From the NCBI RefSeq assembly GCF_024169515.1, contig NZ_JAMKCQ010000001.1, forward strand, positions 3,844,001-3,908,000: a stretch of 64,000 nucleotides of DNA, in the 5' to 3' direction. This stretch comes from Erwinia aphidicola (lineage in GTDB: Bacteria > Pseudomonadota > Gammaproteobacteria > Enterobacterales > Enterobacteriaceae). Positions within the stretch are counted from its first letter, which is position 1. Each line of letters starts with the position of its first letter. Position numbers and translations under genes: made by a program. The notes under the pieces were generated by a model. The model was not told where the DNA came from. It did no database searches and was given only the letters and a program-made list of their open reading frames with translations. Shown piece after piece: positions 44,887-54,971 of this stretch.

Positions 44887-46743
44887 CTACTTTACATCGC
44901 CACAGGTCAGGCAGAATGCATAGCGATTTTGCGGATCGTTGAGATTATCCAGCAGGCCTGGCTGCTTCTTCATCGCGGCCATGACGTCGAGCATCGGGGC
45001 AGGCAGATAAGCGCGCAGCGCCGCAGGCAGTGCTGCCTGTGCAGAAGCATCAACCTGGCTGAACAGCACGTCGATCATGCTCGGTTCATCCTGATACCAG
45101 TTCAGCTGTGGCTGCTGGATCTTCGCCAGCTCGGCAGCTTTCGCCACCGCGTCGTCGAAATCACCCAGCGCATCCACCAGACCGTTCGCTTTGGCATCGC
45201 TGCCGGTCCAGACGTGACCCTGTGCAATCTGATCGATCTGTTCTGGCGTTTTGTTGCGTGATTTTGCCACCAGACCAAGGAAGTTTTTATAGCCGTTTTC
45301 GATGGTCAGCTGCATCAGCTGCTGAACTTCCGGCGGCAGGGCTTTGGTACTGGCGACATCCGCCAGCGGAGACGTTGCCACGCCGTCGGTATGCACGCCG
45401 ATAGCATCCAGTGAGTTCTCCACGGTGTTGATCACGCCGAAGATACCAATAGAGCCGGTCAGCGTATTCGGGCTGGCAATAATATAGTTAGCCGGAGTGG
45501 AAACCCAGTAGCCGCCAGATGCCGCCATGCCGCCCATGGAAACCACCACCGGTTTACCCGCGGCTTTTGCCGCCGCCAGCTCTTCACGGATAGTTTCAGA
45601 AGCGGTCACGCTGCCGCCAGGGCTGTTGACGCGGAACAGAATGGCTTTGATCTTCGGATCGAGGCGCGCTTCACGAATTTCCAGCGCGGTGGTATCACCC
45701 CCGACGCTGCCCGGGGTCTCTTCGCCGTCCATAATCGCCCCGTTCGCCACGATCACCGCGATATTGCCGTCGGTGGTTGGGGTGTTTTTCAGCGGATAGT
45801 CATAGATGCTGGTGCCGTTGTAATCCTTCGCCTCTTTATCCCAGCCAAAGGTTTTCACCAGCTGCTGGTCGACCACTGAAGGTGAGGCCAGCTCATCCAC
45901 CAGCTTACTGTCTTTGGCGTACTGCGCGCTGTCGCCGCCCACTTTGTTCAGACCATCGAGCACGCCCTGAGCGCCAGGGAATACCTGATTGGCAGTGATC
46001 TGACGGTTTGCCGCCAGCGTATTGACATAGTTCTGCCACAGCTCGCCAACCCAGCGGCTGTCGGCATCGCGCGCGGCAGGGGACATATCATCACGCAGGA
46101 ACGGCTCTACCGCCGATTTGTAGGTACCGACGCGGAACACGTGCGAGCTGACTTTCAGCTTGTCCAGCAGGGTTTTGTAATAGAGGCTGTTGGTGGCAAA
46201 GCCGTGCAGATCGACGGTGCCCTGCGGCGAGAGGGTGATCTTGTTGGCGAAGCTGGCGAGGTAGTACTGTGCCTGGCTGTAGCTGTCGCCGCTGGCATAG
46301 ATTGGCTTGCCGCTGTCGCGGAACTCACGCAGCGCTTTACCAATATACTGCAGCGACGGCTGGTCAGCGCCCGCAAAGTTGTGCAGGTCGAGCACCATGC
46401 CGGTAATTTTATCGTCGTCTTTCGCCTGGCGAATGGCATCCACCACGTCGAACAGTGAGTTCTCTTTCAGACGATCGCTGCTGGCGCCTAACAGCTGTCG
46501 GCCAATCTTACTCAGCTTGTTGCTGACGGAAGGTTTATCTACCACCACGCCGCTGAGATCGAAGATCAGTGCGCCTTTCTGCACTTCAGCCGGTGCATTG
46601 GCGCTGCTGACGTGCAGCCAGATACCCACGCCAACCACGATCAGCAGAATAAGGAAGAGATTAAGGATAAATTCGCGAACAAAATTCAGGACTCGCCATG
46701 TCCACTTAAAAATGCCAGCGATCATTCGCCATAACACGCGCAT
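44887..46743 (-). CDS. sppA: Signal peptide peptidase SppA (protease IV)
   Basis: An inner-membrane serine protease that degrades cleaved signal peptides, 618 aa as in E. coli. One membrane anchor at about residues 27-47 (LNLFLILLIVVGVGIWL) is followed by two tandem S49 domains. The catalytic Lys is in RVGTYKSAVEPF (about 209) and the Ser in GGMAASGGYW (about 409). ATG 46743 (MRVLWRMIAG) has GGAG upstream; the frame is open 19 codons earlier. It is divergent from ydjA. Confidence 0.97.
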   Translation of the reverse strand: MRVLWRMIAGIFKWTWRVLNFVREFILNLFLILLIVVGVGIWLHVSSANAPAEVQKGALIFDLSGVVVDKPSVSNKLSKIGRQLLGASSDRLKENSLFDVVDAIRQAKDDDKITGMVLDLHNFAGADQPSLQYIGKALREFRDSGKPIYASGDSYSQAQYYLASFANKITLSPQGTVDLHGFATNSLYYKTLLDKLKVSSHVFRVGTYKSAVEPFLRDDMSPAARDADSRWVGELWQNYVNTLAANRQITANQVFPGAQGVLDGLNKVGGDSAQYAKDSKLVDELASPSVVDQQLVKTFGWDKEAKDYNGTSIYDYPLKNTPTTDGNIAVIVANGAIMDGEETPGSVGGDTTALEIREARLDPKIKAILFRVNSPGGSVTASETIREELAAAKAAGKPVVVSMGGMAASGGYWVSTPANYIIASPNTLTGSIGIFGVINTVENSLDAIGVHTDGVATSPLADVASTKALPPEVQQLMQLTIENGYKNFLGLVAKSRNKTPEQIDQIAQGHVWTGSDAKANGLVDALGDFDDAVAKAAELAKIQQPQLNWYQDEPSMIDVLFSQVDASAQAALPAALRAYLPAPMLDVMAAMKKQPGLLDNLNDPQNRYAFCLTCGDVK

Positions 46744-46913
46744 AGATACTCCAGGGTCGCAATGAAATGCCAGAAGCAGAGGTCCGGGCAGGAATAGCAC
46801 ACATCCTAATTAGCAAGGGGGCAATTGTCAGCATGAAAAAGCGCAATGCTGTAACAAAACATCATCCTGTGCTAGTTTTTGCGGGATGAGAATCACTATC
46901 ACAGGAGGACATC

Positions 46914-47465
46914 ATGGACGCTCTGGATTTACTGGTTAATCGTCGTTCCGCATCACGGCTGGCAGAACCTGCGCCGACAGGTGAAGCGCTGGAGAACATT
47001 CTGCGCGCAGGTATGCGCGCGCCGGATCACGGCACTTTGCAGCCGTGGCACTTCACTATTGTCGAGAATGAAGGGCGCGATCGCCTGAGCGCGCTGCTGG
47101 AGAAGGTATCGCGAGATGCGCAGCTGGAAGAGAAAGCTATCGATAAGGCAAAAAATGCACCCTACCGCGCGCCGATGATTATTACGGTGGTCGCGCGTTG
47201 TGAAGAGCACCCGAAAGTGCCGCGCTGGGAGCAGGTGGTGTCGGCAGGATGTGCCGTGATGGCGATGCAGATGGCCGCTGCCGCACAGGGCTTTAACGGT
47301 ATCTGGCGCAGCGGGGCGTGGACCGAAGATGAAGCGGTGCGCAGCGCGTTTAACTGTCGCCCTCAGGACGCCATCGTCGGCTTCCTGTACCTGGGAACCC
47401 CGCAGCTGAAATCATCCACCACCGTGTTAGCGCCCGACAGCGCCCCGTTTGTCAGTTATTTCTGA
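46914..47465 (+). CDS. ydjA: NAD(P)H nitroreductase YdjA
   Basis: A 183-aa minimal FMN nitroreductase of the E. coli YdjA length. The flavin-binding motifs are [13 protein letters not shown] at the start, [13 protein letters not shown], and near the C-terminus GIWRSGAW and GFLYLGTPQ. The physiological substrate is unknown. AGGAGGACATC gives a strong ribosome site. selD follows 155 nt downstream on the same strand; E. coli has the same order. Confidence 0.95.
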   Translation: MDALDLLVNRRSASRLAEPAPTGEALENILRAGMRAPDHGTLQPWHFTIVENEGRDRLSALLEKVSRDAQLEEKAIDKAKNAPYRAPMIITVVARCEEHPKVPRWEQVVSAGCAVMAMQMAAAAQGFNGIWRSGAWTEDEAVRSAFNCRPQDAIVGFLYLGTPQLKSSTTVLAPDSAPFVSYF

Positions 47466-47620
47466 ATGACATTTTCGCTGTTAGCAGGCAGGGTTGTGAG
47501 CGGCCCTGCAATTCGCCGGGATAATGAGCAAACAACGGGCAGAATCGTCGGTTAGTCTTATCACTCTCTGGCGAAAACGCTACCATGACTTCCGGTGAAG
47601 CTAACAGGGAACAGATCTTC

Positions 47621-48667
47621 ATGAACTTAGATAATGTCCGTCTGACTCAGTACAGCCACGGCGCAGGCTGCGGTTGTAAAATCTCGCCTGCGGTGCTGGA
47701 TACCATTCTGCACAGCGACCACCCGTTACGTAAGGACCCGCATCTGCTGGTGGGTAACGAAACCCGTGACGACGCGGCCGTATACGATCTCGGCAATGGC
47801 ACCGCAGTGGTCAGCACCACCGACTTCTTTATGCCGATCGTGGATGACCCTTTTGATTTTGGGCGCATCGCCGCGACCAACGCCATTAGCGATATCTGGG
47901 CGATGGGGGGCAGACCGATTATGGCGATCGCCATCCTCGGCTGGCCGGTTAACCAGCTGCCGCCGGAGGTTGCCCGTAAGGTGATCGAAGGCGGGCGCAG
48001 CGTCTGCGAGCAGGCGGGGATTACCCTGGCGGGCGGGCACTCTATCGATGCCCCGGAGCCGATCTTCGGCCTGGCGGTCACCGGCGTCGTGGCCACCGAT
48101 CAGGTGAAGCGCAACAGTGAAGCACGGGCAGGATGCCGCCTTTTCCTCACTAAGCCACTGGGCATTGGCGTTCTCACTACTGCCGAAAAGAGATCTCAGC
48201 TCAAGCCGGAGCATCAGGGGCTGGCGACGGCCACCATGTGCCAGCTCAATCAGATTGGGGCCGAGTATGCCGGTGAAGCGGGCGTCAGCGCGATGACCGA
48301 TGTCACCGGCTTTGGTCTGCTCGGCCACCTCAGTGAGATGTGCCAGGGTGCCGGCCTGCATGCCGACCTGTGGTACAGTGCCATCCCGCGTTTGCCCGGA
48401 GTGGATGAATATATCGCCGCAGGCTGCGTGCCGGGCGGTACCGAAAGAAATTTCGCCAGCTACGGGCAGCTTATCGGCGCCATGACGCCCGCGCAGCGCC
48501 AGCTTCTCTGCGACCCGCAGACATCGGGCGGGCTGCTGCTGGCAGTACTGCCGGAAGCAGAGGCTGCGGTGCAGGCGATTGCCGCCGCGCAGCAAATTAC
48601 ACTCACCCCGATTGGTGAACTCCTGACGGCTCAGGCCGGAAGGGCCGTTATTGAAGTCAAACCCTGA
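47621..48667 (+). CDS. selD: Selenophosphate synthetase SelD
   Basis: A 348-aa enzyme making selenophosphate from selenide and ATP for selenocysteine and seleno-tRNA (E. coli 347). Catalytic Cys17 and Lys20 are in HGAGCGCKI; the enzyme uses Cys, not Sec, at this position. [21 protein letters not shown] and [18 protein letters not shown] form the ATP site. ATG 47621 is chosen by family alignment, with AGGGA about 10 nt before; an ATG at 47585 has no ribosome site. topB begins 18 nt after it. Confidence 0.96.
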   Translation: MNLDNVRLTQYSHGAGCGCKISPAVLDTILHSDHPLRKDPHLLVGNETRDDAAVYDLGNGTAVVSTTDFFMPIVDDPFDFGRIAATNAISDIWAMGGRPIMAIAILGWPVNQLPPEVARKVIEGGRSVCEQAGITLAGGHSIDAPEPIFGLAVTGVVATDQVKRNSEARAGCRLFLTKPLGIGVLTTAEKRSQLKPEHQGLATATMCQLNQIGAEYAGEAGVSAMTDVTGFGLLGHLSEMCQGAGLHADLWYSAIPRLPGVDEYIAAGCVPGGTERNFASYGQLIGAMTPAQRQLLCDPQTSGGLLLAVLPEAEAAVQAIAAAQQITLTPIGELLTAQAGRAVIEVKP

Positions 48668-48685
48668 GCAGGAACTCACCCCAGC

Positions 48686-50608
48686 ATGCGTTTGTTTATT
48701 GCCGAAAAACCCAGCCTTGCCCGCGCGATAGCGGACGTTCTGCCTAAGCCGCACCGTCGTGGCGACGGCTTTATCGCCTGTGGGCAGGATCAAATGGTGA
48801 CCTGGTGCGTAGGCCACCTGCTGGAACAGGCGCAGCCTGACAGCTACAACAGCCGCTTTGCCCGCTGGTCGCTGGCCGATTTACCGATTGTGCCGGAAAA
48901 GTGGCAGCTGCAGCCGCGTCCGTCGGTGGCAAAGCAGCTCAACGTGATTAAAGGTCTGCTGGAGCAGGCCAGTGAAGTGGTCCATGCCGGTGACCCGGAT
49001 CGTGAAGGTCAACTGCTGGTGGATGAGGTGCTCGACTACCTGACCCTGCCGGCAGAAAAGCGGGCGAAAGTGCAGCGCTGCCTGATTAACGATCTCAACC
49101 CGCAGGCGGTTGAACGCGCCATTGGCCGCCTGCGTGAAAACCGCGAGTTTATTCCCCTGTGCGTCTCCGCGCTGGCGCGCTCGCGTGCAGACTGGCTTTA
49201 CGGTATCAACATGACCCGCGCCTACACCTTACTGGGGCGCAACGCGGGCTATGACGGTGTGCTCTCCGTTGGGCGCGTTCAGACCCCGGTGCTGGGGCTG
49301 GTGGTACGGCGTGATGAAGAGATTGAGAACTTTGTCGCCAAAGACTTCTTCGAGGTCAAAGCGCATATCGTCACCCCGCTGGATGAACGCTTCGTGGCGC
49401 TGTGGCAGCCGAGTGACTCCTGCGAGCCTTATCAGGATGAGGAGGGCCGCCTGCTGCATCGCCCGCTGGCCGAGCATGTGGTGGCGCGTATCGACGGCCA
49501 GCCCGCGCTGGTGACCAGCTATAACGACAAGCGTGAAAATGACACTGCGCCGCTGCCGTTCTCGCTTTCGGCGCTGCAGATTGAGGCCGGCAAGCGCTTT
49601 GGCCTCAGCGCGCAGGCGGTGCTGGATACCTGCCAGCGCCTGTATGAGACCCACAAGCTGATTACCTATCCACGTTCCGACAGCCGCTATCTCCCTGACG
49701 AGCATTTCGCCGGGCGTCATGCGGTTTTGAATGCAATCAATGTTCATCAGCCGGACCTGACGCCTCCCGCTGATTTCAATAGCGATCAAAAAAATCGCTG
49801 CTGGGACGACAAAAAAGTCGACGCGCACCATGCGATTATCCCGACTGCGCGCAGCAGCAAGGTCAACCTGTCGGATAACGAGCAGCAAATCTACCGTTTG
49901 ATTGCCACCCAATACCTGATGCAGTTCTGCCCGGATGCGGTGTACCGCAAATGCGTGATCGAGCTGGATATCGCCGGAGGCAAGTTTATCGCCAAAGCGC
50001 GTTTCCTGGCTGAGGCTGGCTGGCGTGCCTTACTCGGCAGCAAGGAGCGGGATGAGGAGAATGACGGTACGCCGCTGCCGGTGGTGGCCAGGGGGGATGA
50101 GCTGCTGTGCGAGCGTGGCGAAGTGGTCGAGAAGCAGACCCAGCCGCCGCGCCCGTTCACTGACGCTACGCTATTATCGGCGATGACCGGTATTGCCCGC
50201 TTCGTACAGGATAAAAATTTAAAGAAAGTGCTGCGTGCGACCGATGGTTTAGGTACGGAGGCAACGCGCGCCGGGATTATCGAGCTGCTGTTCAGACGCA
50301 CCTTCCTGTTTAAGAAGGGGCGCTATATTCACTCCAGCCCGGCCGGACGCGCGCTGATCCATTCACTGCCGGAGATGGCCGCGCGGCCAGATATGACCGC
50401 GCAATGGGAGTCAACGTTGACTAAAATCAGTGAGAAGCAGTGTCGCTACCAGGACTTTATGCACCCTCTGGTGGAAACGCTGCACAGTTTGATCTCCCAG
50501 GCCCGTCAGCAGCCCGCCGCACATGCGTTTCGCGGCGTTACGGCTCCGGCAACGGTCGCCAAGAAAAAACCGCGACGTAAAGCGGCGAAGGAAAAGGAAA
50601 GCGAGTAA
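48686..50608 (+). CDS. topB: DNA topoisomerase III
   Basis: A 640-aa type IA topoisomerase (E. coli 653) that decatenates replicating DNA. The TOPRIM domain has FIAEKPSLA with Glu7 and [12 protein letters not shown] (DxDxE). The active-site Tyr is in [13 protein letters not shown] (about residue 328). [18 protein letters not shown] is family-typical, and the decatenation-loop region is visible after about 240. The Lys/Arg-rich tail is short ([15 protein letters not shown]). Its stop codon shares one base with the ynjH start (TAATG). Confidence 0.96.
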   Translation: MRLFIAEKPSLARAIADVLPKPHRRGDGFIACGQDQMVTWCVGHLLEQAQPDSYNSRFARWSLADLPIVPEKWQLQPRPSVAKQLNVIKGLLEQASEVVHAGDPDREGQLLVDEVLDYLTLPAEKRAKVQRCLINDLNPQAVERAIGRLRENREFIPLCVSALARSRADWLYGINMTRAYTLLGRNAGYDGVLSVGRVQTPVLGLVVRRDEEIENFVAKDFFEVKAHIVTPLDERFVALWQPSDSCEPYQDEEGRLLHRPLAEHVVARIDGQPALVTSYNDKRENDTAPLPFSLSALQIEAGKRFGLSAQAVLDTCQRLYETHKLITYPRSDSRYLPDEHFAGRHAVLNAINVHQPDLTPPADFNSDQKNRCWDDKKVDAHHAIIPTARSSKVNLSDNEQQIYRLIATQYLMQFCPDAVYRKCVIELDIAGGKFIAKARFLAEAGWRALLGSKERDEENDGTPLPVVARGDELLCERGEVVEKQTQPPRPFTDATLLSAMTGIARFVQDKNLKKVLRATDGLGTEATRAGIIELLFRRTFLFKKGRYIHSSPAGRALIHSLPEMAARPDMTAQWESTLTKISEKQCRYQDFMHPLVETLHSLISQARQQPAAHAFRGVTAPATVAKKKPRRKAAKEKESE

Positions 50609-50934
50609 TGAAAATGCATCTGGCACTGACACTGCTGCTGGCCGTTAGCTCATCGGCAATGGCCGAGCGCTATATCAGCAGCGGGCAAGGGCATGGCAAC
50701 AGCGGCGGCAATAACGGTAACGGCGGCGCTAATGCGGACGTGGTAGTCGATATGCCGCCAGAAGTCTGGACGCAGGGGCAAAACAACAGCCAGCCCTGTA
50801 ACCGCTGCTGCATCTATGAAAACCGCAACTATACGGAAGGGGCGGTGCTGAAGAGTGAAGGGGTACTGTTGCAGTGCGCGCGCGACCCGCAGTCGCTGGG
50901 CACTAATAATCTTATCTGGCGCATCGTCAAATAA
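50608..50934 (+). CDS. ynjH: YnjH family periplasmic protein (DUF1496)
   Basis: A 108-aa secreted protein of unknown function. The signal peptide [19 protein letters not shown] is likely cut after residue 19. A Gly/Asn-rich stretch (HGNSGGNNGNGGAN) leads to the DUF1496 core VVVDMPPEVWTQG, CNRCCIYENRNYTEG and EGVLLQCARD. Four cysteines could form disulfides. It is overlapped by one base with topB, so it is translationally coupled. In E. coli ynjH lies beyond gdhA near topB, so here gdhA is absent between them. Confidence 0.88.
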   Translation: MKMHLALTLLLAVSSSAMAERYISSGQGHGNSGGNNGNGGANADVVVDMPPEVWTQGQNNSQPCNRCCIYENRNYTEGAVLKSEGVLLQCARDPQSLGTNNLIWRIVK

Positions 50935-51066
50935 ACTCCCTTCCTCTTTCACGCTGCAGGTGTGTTGGCTGCCTCTATTCCCCAGGTCACTGACTCAGGT
51001 AAGCTCCCGGGGATTTATTCAGTTGCCGCCTTCCTGCAGCGCGAAATCTAATGGGGATTAGAACAA

Positions 51067-51873
51067 TCAGTAGCTAAACTGGGCCCAGATCGGTGCGTGA
51101 TCGGAGGGCTTTTCCATCGCGCGAATATCGTAATCAATCCCGGTTGCTATGCAGCGCTCCGCCAGCGGCTTGCTGGCCAGCACCAGGTCAATGCGCAGGC
51201 CGCGGTTATCGTCAAAGCCTTTTGAGCGGTAGTCGAACCATGAGAAGCGGTCGTTAACTTCGCTGTTCTGCGCGCGCCAGGTATCGACCAGGCCCCAGTT
51301 CATCAGGCGGTCCATCCATTCGCGCTCTTCCGGCAGGAATGAGCACTTACCGGTGCGCAGCCAGCGCTTGCGGTTATCCTCGCCAATGCCGATATCCAGG
51401 TCGGTGCTGCTGATATTCATGTCGCCCATAATCAGTACCTGATTTTCCACTTTCTGCTGCTGCTCAAGGTAGCTTTGCAGGTCGCGATAGAACTTCTCTT
51501 TCGCCGGGAATTTGGTCGGATGGTCGCGGCTTTCCCCTTGTGGAAAATAGCCGTTAATCACGGTGAGCGGGCCGGCTGGCGTTTGAATGTCCGCCATAAT
51601 GATACGGCGCTGGGCGTCTTCGTCATCACCCTCGAAACCGCGACGCACGGCGATCGGCGGCTCTTTCGTCAGCAGTGCCACGCCGTAATGCCCTTTCTGA
51701 CCGTGATAAAACACGTTATAGCCGAGTTTCGCCACGTCCTCGAGCGGGAACATGTCATCGTGAACTTTGGTTTCCTGCAGGCCAATCACATCTGGCTGAT
51801 GCTGTTCGACAATAGCGGCAAGTTGATGAGGGCGAGCACGCAGCCCATTGATATTAAAAGAAACAAATTTCAT
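51067..51873 (-). CDS. xthA: Exonuclease III
   Basis: A 268-aa AP endonuclease and 3'-5' exonuclease (E. coli 268) from ATG 51873 ([18 protein letters not shown]). Catalytic motifs: LQETKVHDD (Glu34), [14 protein letters not shown] (Tyr109 region), [14 protein letters not shown] (Asp151/Asn153), [10 protein letters not shown] and the terminal [11 protein letters not shown] (Asp-His pair). The ribosome site is weak (GGCCTGCGCT). It is read in the same direction as the tRNA-Tyr genes upstream, so readthrough from that operon is possible. This junction between xthA and tyrT is not found in E. coli. Confidence 0.96.
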   Translation of the reverse strand: MKFVSFNINGLRARPHQLAAIVEQHQPDVIGLQETKVHDDMFPLEDVAKLGYNVFYHGQKGHYGVALLTKEPPIAVRRGFEGDDEDAQRRIIMADIQTPAGPLTVINGYFPQGESRDHPTKFPAKEKFYRDLQSYLEQQQKVENQVLIMGDMNISSTDLDIGIGEDNRKRWLRTGKCSFLPEEREWMDRLMNWGLVDTWRAQNSEVNDRFSWFDYRSKGFDDNRGLRIDLVLASKPLAERCIATGIDYDIRAMEKPSDHAPIWAQFSY

Positions 51874-51996
51874 AGCGCAGGCCATTTAGCGTCGGAAAAG
51901 ATGGCGGAATGGTAGCAGAAGTCGGGGCGAGAAAGAAATATTGCTGCGATAGATGATGCAATCAGTAGGTGTACGAAGGGGGAGGAGATGTCGAAA

Positions 51997-52081
<85 letters not shown>

Positions 52082-52187
52082 AGGGGAAGCGTGTTAACAA
52101 GTGCAAATTCTCAGCCGTGGAAGGATTACTGCGTCGCTGCGCTCCTTGCCCTCCGGGCCGCCACAAGTGGCGTTGTCTCACTGCGTT

Positions 52188-52208
52188 CGACTCGAACCTC
52201 CGATGTCG
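52188..52208 (-). repeat. T-arm-like remnant in the tRNA-Tyr spacer
   Basis: On the minus strand CGACATCGGAGGTTCGAGTCG resembles the variable-arm/T-arm segment of the flanking tRNA-Tyr genes (CGACTTCGAAGGTTCGAATCC). The 200-bp spacer (52082-52281) is also rich in short hairpins such as GCCAC/GTGGC and GCCC/GGGC. E. coli tyrT-tyrV also has a spacer of about 200 bp, and its downstream rtT repeats carry a short tRNA-Tyr 3'-end copy. Confidence 0.5.
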
Positions 52209-52281
52209 AAGCTCCTCATCCTTCCCCGTGGGGAATATGAAAGCGTGAAACTCATTTTTAAATATGAAAACTATCTAAAAA

Positions 52282-52366
<85 letters not shown>

Positions 52367-52392
52367 ACTGGCCTTACTGCTGTGCTTGTTAA

Positions 52393-52429
52393 GCGGGGCG
52401 CATCATATCAGATGAACTGACGCTGTAAA
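52393..52429 (-). promoter_or_regulatory. Promoter of the tRNA-Tyr operon
   Basis: On the minus strand TTTACA-N16-TATGAT followed by the G+C-rich discriminator GCGCCCCGC (52393-52401). This closely matches the E. coli tyrT promoter from memory. The discriminator is the element that makes tyrT subject to ppGpp stringent control. Confidence 0.88.
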
Positions 52430-52474
52430 GCCCCGTTTAAGAGAAAGCGTTGCGATTGCCGTTTTTTTGCCCGC

Positions 52475-52503
52475 GCTGCTGTTTTGTCATACAAAACAGC
52501 AGC
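52475..52503. terminator. 12-bp hairpin downstream of purU
   Basis: GCTGCTGTTTTG pairs perfectly with CAAAACAGCAGC around a 5-nt loop, 8 nt past the purU stop. On the minus strand it is followed by GCGGGC and then A7, not T, so it may be a 3'-end stabiliser or part of a Rho-dependent end rather than a classical terminator. Confidence 0.6.
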
Positions 52504-52510
52504 ATCCGGC

Positions 52511-53359
52511 TTACAGGATGATGGTGCGGTTGCCGTAAACAAATACCCGCTGCGCCAGCACCTGGTAAAGTGCGCGGCTCAGCGCATTCTTCTCTACGTC
52601 ACGCCCGGCACGCATCATATCTTCTGCGGTATAGGTATGATCGACGTGGATAACATCCTGCATGATGATTGGGCCTTCATCCAGATTGTCATTCACGTAG
52701 TGCGCTGTCGCACCGATGATCTTCACGCCGCGTTCATACGCCTGGTGGTAGGGACGAGCACCAATAAAGGCAGGCAGGAAGGAGTGGTGAATATTGATGA
52801 TCTGGTTCGGATAACGCTGCACAAAGGCCGGGGTCAGCACGCGCATGTATTTTGCCAGTACCACATAGTCTGGCTGATAGCGGTCAATTTCCGCCGCCAT
52901 GTTATTGTCGTGCTCTTCGCGGGTTAAGCCTTCGTGACTGACCAGGACAAACGGCACATCGAAACGCTCAACCAGCGTACGCAGCGTTTCGTGATTACCG
53001 ATCACCGCCGCAATTTCAACATCCAGACCACCGTAGGCGCTTTTCATCAGCAGATCGCCAAGGCAGTGCGCCTCTTTGGTCACCAGAATAACAATACGGC
53101 GGCGGCCCGCTGGCTGCAGCTCGCGCACTGAACCAGCCGGCAGCGCGCTGTCAAGGTCGGCCAGCAGCGTGGTGTCGTTGAAAATGCCTTCCAGCTCGGT
53201 GCGCATGAAGAAGCGCCCGGTGCGGTGATCAACAAACTCATTATTCTGTACAATGTTCAGTTCGTGCTTGTAGCAAATATTGGTGATTTTGGCGATCAGC
53301 CCTTTTGCATCCGGGCAGATGGTCCGTAAAACTTTTCGTTGCAGTGTTTGCGCTTGCAT
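52511..53359 (-). CDS. purU: Formyltetrahydrofolate deformylase PurU
   Basis: A 282-aa enzyme (E. coli 280) that hydrolyses 10-formyl-THF to formate for PurT and to balance one-carbon pools. An N-terminal ACT domain (about 9-80, RTICPDAKGLIAKITNICY) is followed by the formyltransferase fold (about 90-275) with the active-site IINIHHSFLPAFIGARPYHQAY and GATAHYVNDNLDEGPI (His, Asp). The start is ATG 53359. ychJ lies 40 nt upstream on the same strand. Confidence 0.97.
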   Translation of the reverse strand: MQAQTLQRKVLRTICPDAKGLIAKITNICYKHELNIVQNNEFVDHRTGRFFMRTELEGIFNDTTLLADLDSALPAGSVRELQPAGRRRIVILVTKEAHCLGDLLMKSAYGGLDVEIAAVIGNHETLRTLVERFDVPFVLVSHEGLTREEHDNNMAAEIDRYQPDYVVLAKYMRVLTPAFVQRYPNQIINIHHSFLPAFIGARPYHQAYERGVKIIGATAHYVNDNLDEGPIIMQDVIHVDHTYTAEDMMRAGRDVEKNALSRALYQVLAQRVFVYGNRTIIL

Positions 53360-53399
53360 TGCGATGGTAATCCTGTCGATACAATTGGGAAATCAGGGG

Positions 53400-53861
53400 T
53401 CAAGAGTGACCGCAGCATTTCTTGTATTTCTTGCCGGAGCCACATGGGCACCGATCGTTGCGCCCGATTGGCGGGAAGGTTCCGTCGATATAGTACCAGC
53501 GTTGCTCCTCGCGAAGAAAGCGTGAACGTTCATGAATAGAGCGTTCGCGCTGATTTTCAGAGAACCTGGCAAAAAAAGTCACATAACCCTGTTGGCCATC
53601 CGCGATAACTTCGCTGCTTAATACATTCAACCCGAGCCATTCGGTGTGGGCAAAACTCTCTTCTATACTGGCTGCAAAAGCAGAGGCTTGACATGACGGG
53701 TGCCAGGTTGCAACCAGGTAACCCACATCCTGTTTGACATAAGCACAGTAGCGCGAGCGCATTAATGCTTCTGGATGAGAAGGTTGCGCCGCACCGCTTA
53801 GAAACGGCTGGCAACATAGGCTATACTGCGATCCGCTACCGCACGGACAAAGTTCAGACAC
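53400..53861 (-). CDS. ychJ: SEC-C motif protein YchJ (UPF0225)
   Basis: A 153-aa protein (E. coli 152) with zinc-finger-like SEC-C motifs at both ends: [14 protein letters not shown] at the N-terminus and [17 protein letters not shown] at the C-terminus. The middle part has the NTF2-like core MRSRYCAYV and TEWLGLNVL. Function is unknown. The start is GTG 53861 with GGAG 5 nt upstream. It is followed by purU on the same strand and is divergent from rssA. Confidence 0.93.
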   Translation of the reverse strand: MSELCPCGSGSQYSLCCQPFLSGAAQPSHPEALMRSRYCAYVKQDVGYLVATWHPSCQASAFAASIEESFAHTEWLGLNVLSSEVIADGQQGYVTFFARFSENQRERSIHERSRFLREEQRWYYIDGTFPPIGRNDRCPCGSGKKYKKCCGHS

Positions 53862-53966
53862 GTAAACTCCGATTAGCTAATAACAGGGTTAAAATTTTAG
53901 GCATCATGATAACCGGGCAGCATCGGTGATGCCATTTTGTTAGTGAATTTCATGCCAGAGGGTGGA

Positions 53967-54878
53967 ATGAGACAGGTTAAAATCGGGCTAGCGCTGGGGT
54001 CGGGTGCCGCAAAGGGATGGGCACATATCGGGGTGATAAACGCTCTTGAACGCGCTGGCATCCGTATCGACGTCGTGGCCGGATGCTCCGTAGGTGCCCT
54101 GGTCGGGGCCGCATATGCCACGCAGCGACTGACGCTGATGGAGCGCTGGGTGCGCTCATTCAGCTACTGGCAGGTGATACGCCTGATGGATTTTTCATGG
54201 CAACGTGGTGGGCTGCTGCGCGGTGAGCGCGTGTTCAGCCACGTGCGTGAGCTGATCGGCAAAAATAATATCGAACAATGCGGTTTACCTTTCGGCGCTG
54301 TGGCGACTAACCTTAGTACCGGCCGTGAGCTGTGGCTGACGGAAGGCGACCTGCATCAGGCCGTGCGCGCATCCTGCAGCATGCCCGGTTTACTGGCACC
54401 TGTGAGCTGGAACGGTTACTGGCTGGTGGATGGCGCGGTGGTCAACCCGGTGCCTATTTCCCTGACGCGTGCGCTGGGCGCTGATATTGTGATTGCCGTG
54501 GATTTGCAGCACGATGCGCACCTGATGCAGCAGGATTTGCTGTCAGTGACGCCAGAATCCGGCGATGAGCATCCTCAACCGCAGCCTGACAGCTGGAGCG
54601 GCCGCCTGCGTCAGCGCATTAGCAACCTTAAGCTACGTAGAGTAAATCACACACCCGGCGCCATGGAGATTATGTCTACCTCTATCCAGGTGCTGGAAAA
54701 TCGGTTGAAGCGCAATCGTATGGCGGGTGACCCACCAGATGTGTTGTTACAACCCTTCTGCCCACAAATTTCTACCCTGGACTTCCACCGGGCTGAAGAG
54801 GCCATTGAAGCGGGGAGACTGTCCGTTGAGAAAAAAATGGATGAATTGTTACCTCTGGTTCGCGACAGGCAACAATAG
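53967..54878 (+). CDS. rssA: Patatin-like phospholipase RssA
   Basis: A 303-aa patatin-family protein (E. coli 301). The oxyanion loop is ALGSGAAKGWAHIG and the nucleophile Ser is in VVAGCSVGALVGA (GxSxG); the catalytic Asp is in WLVDGAVVNPVPIS. GGTGGA stands right before ATG 53967. rssB follows 93 nt downstream, in the same order as the E. coli rssAB operon. The lipid substrate and its link to sigma-S control are not established. Confidence 0.94.
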   Translation: MRQVKIGLALGSGAAKGWAHIGVINALERAGIRIDVVAGCSVGALVGAAYATQRLTLMERWVRSFSYWQVIRLMDFSWQRGGLLRGERVFSHVRELIGKNNIEQCGLPFGAVATNLSTGRELWLTEGDLHQAVRASCSMPGLLAPVSWNGYWLVDGAVVNPVPISLTRALGADIVIAVDLQHDAHLMQQDLLSVTPESGDEHPQPQPDSWSGRLRQRISNLKLRRVNHTPGAMEIMSTSIQVLENRLKRNRMAGDPPDVLLQPFCPQISTLDFHRAEEAIEAGRLSVEKKMDELLPLVRDRQQ

Positions 54879-54971
54879 CGTGGTCAAAAAGCGACGACTT
54901 CAGCCAATTCTGAGAGGCGCAAAGAGCGTTTATAGACCACTATTGAGGTATCTGTTATGCAGGGGGAAGCA

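Noticed and set aside
47726..48817. 363-codon ORF antisense to selD
   Set aside because: No recognisable domain and full overlap with a well-supported gene.
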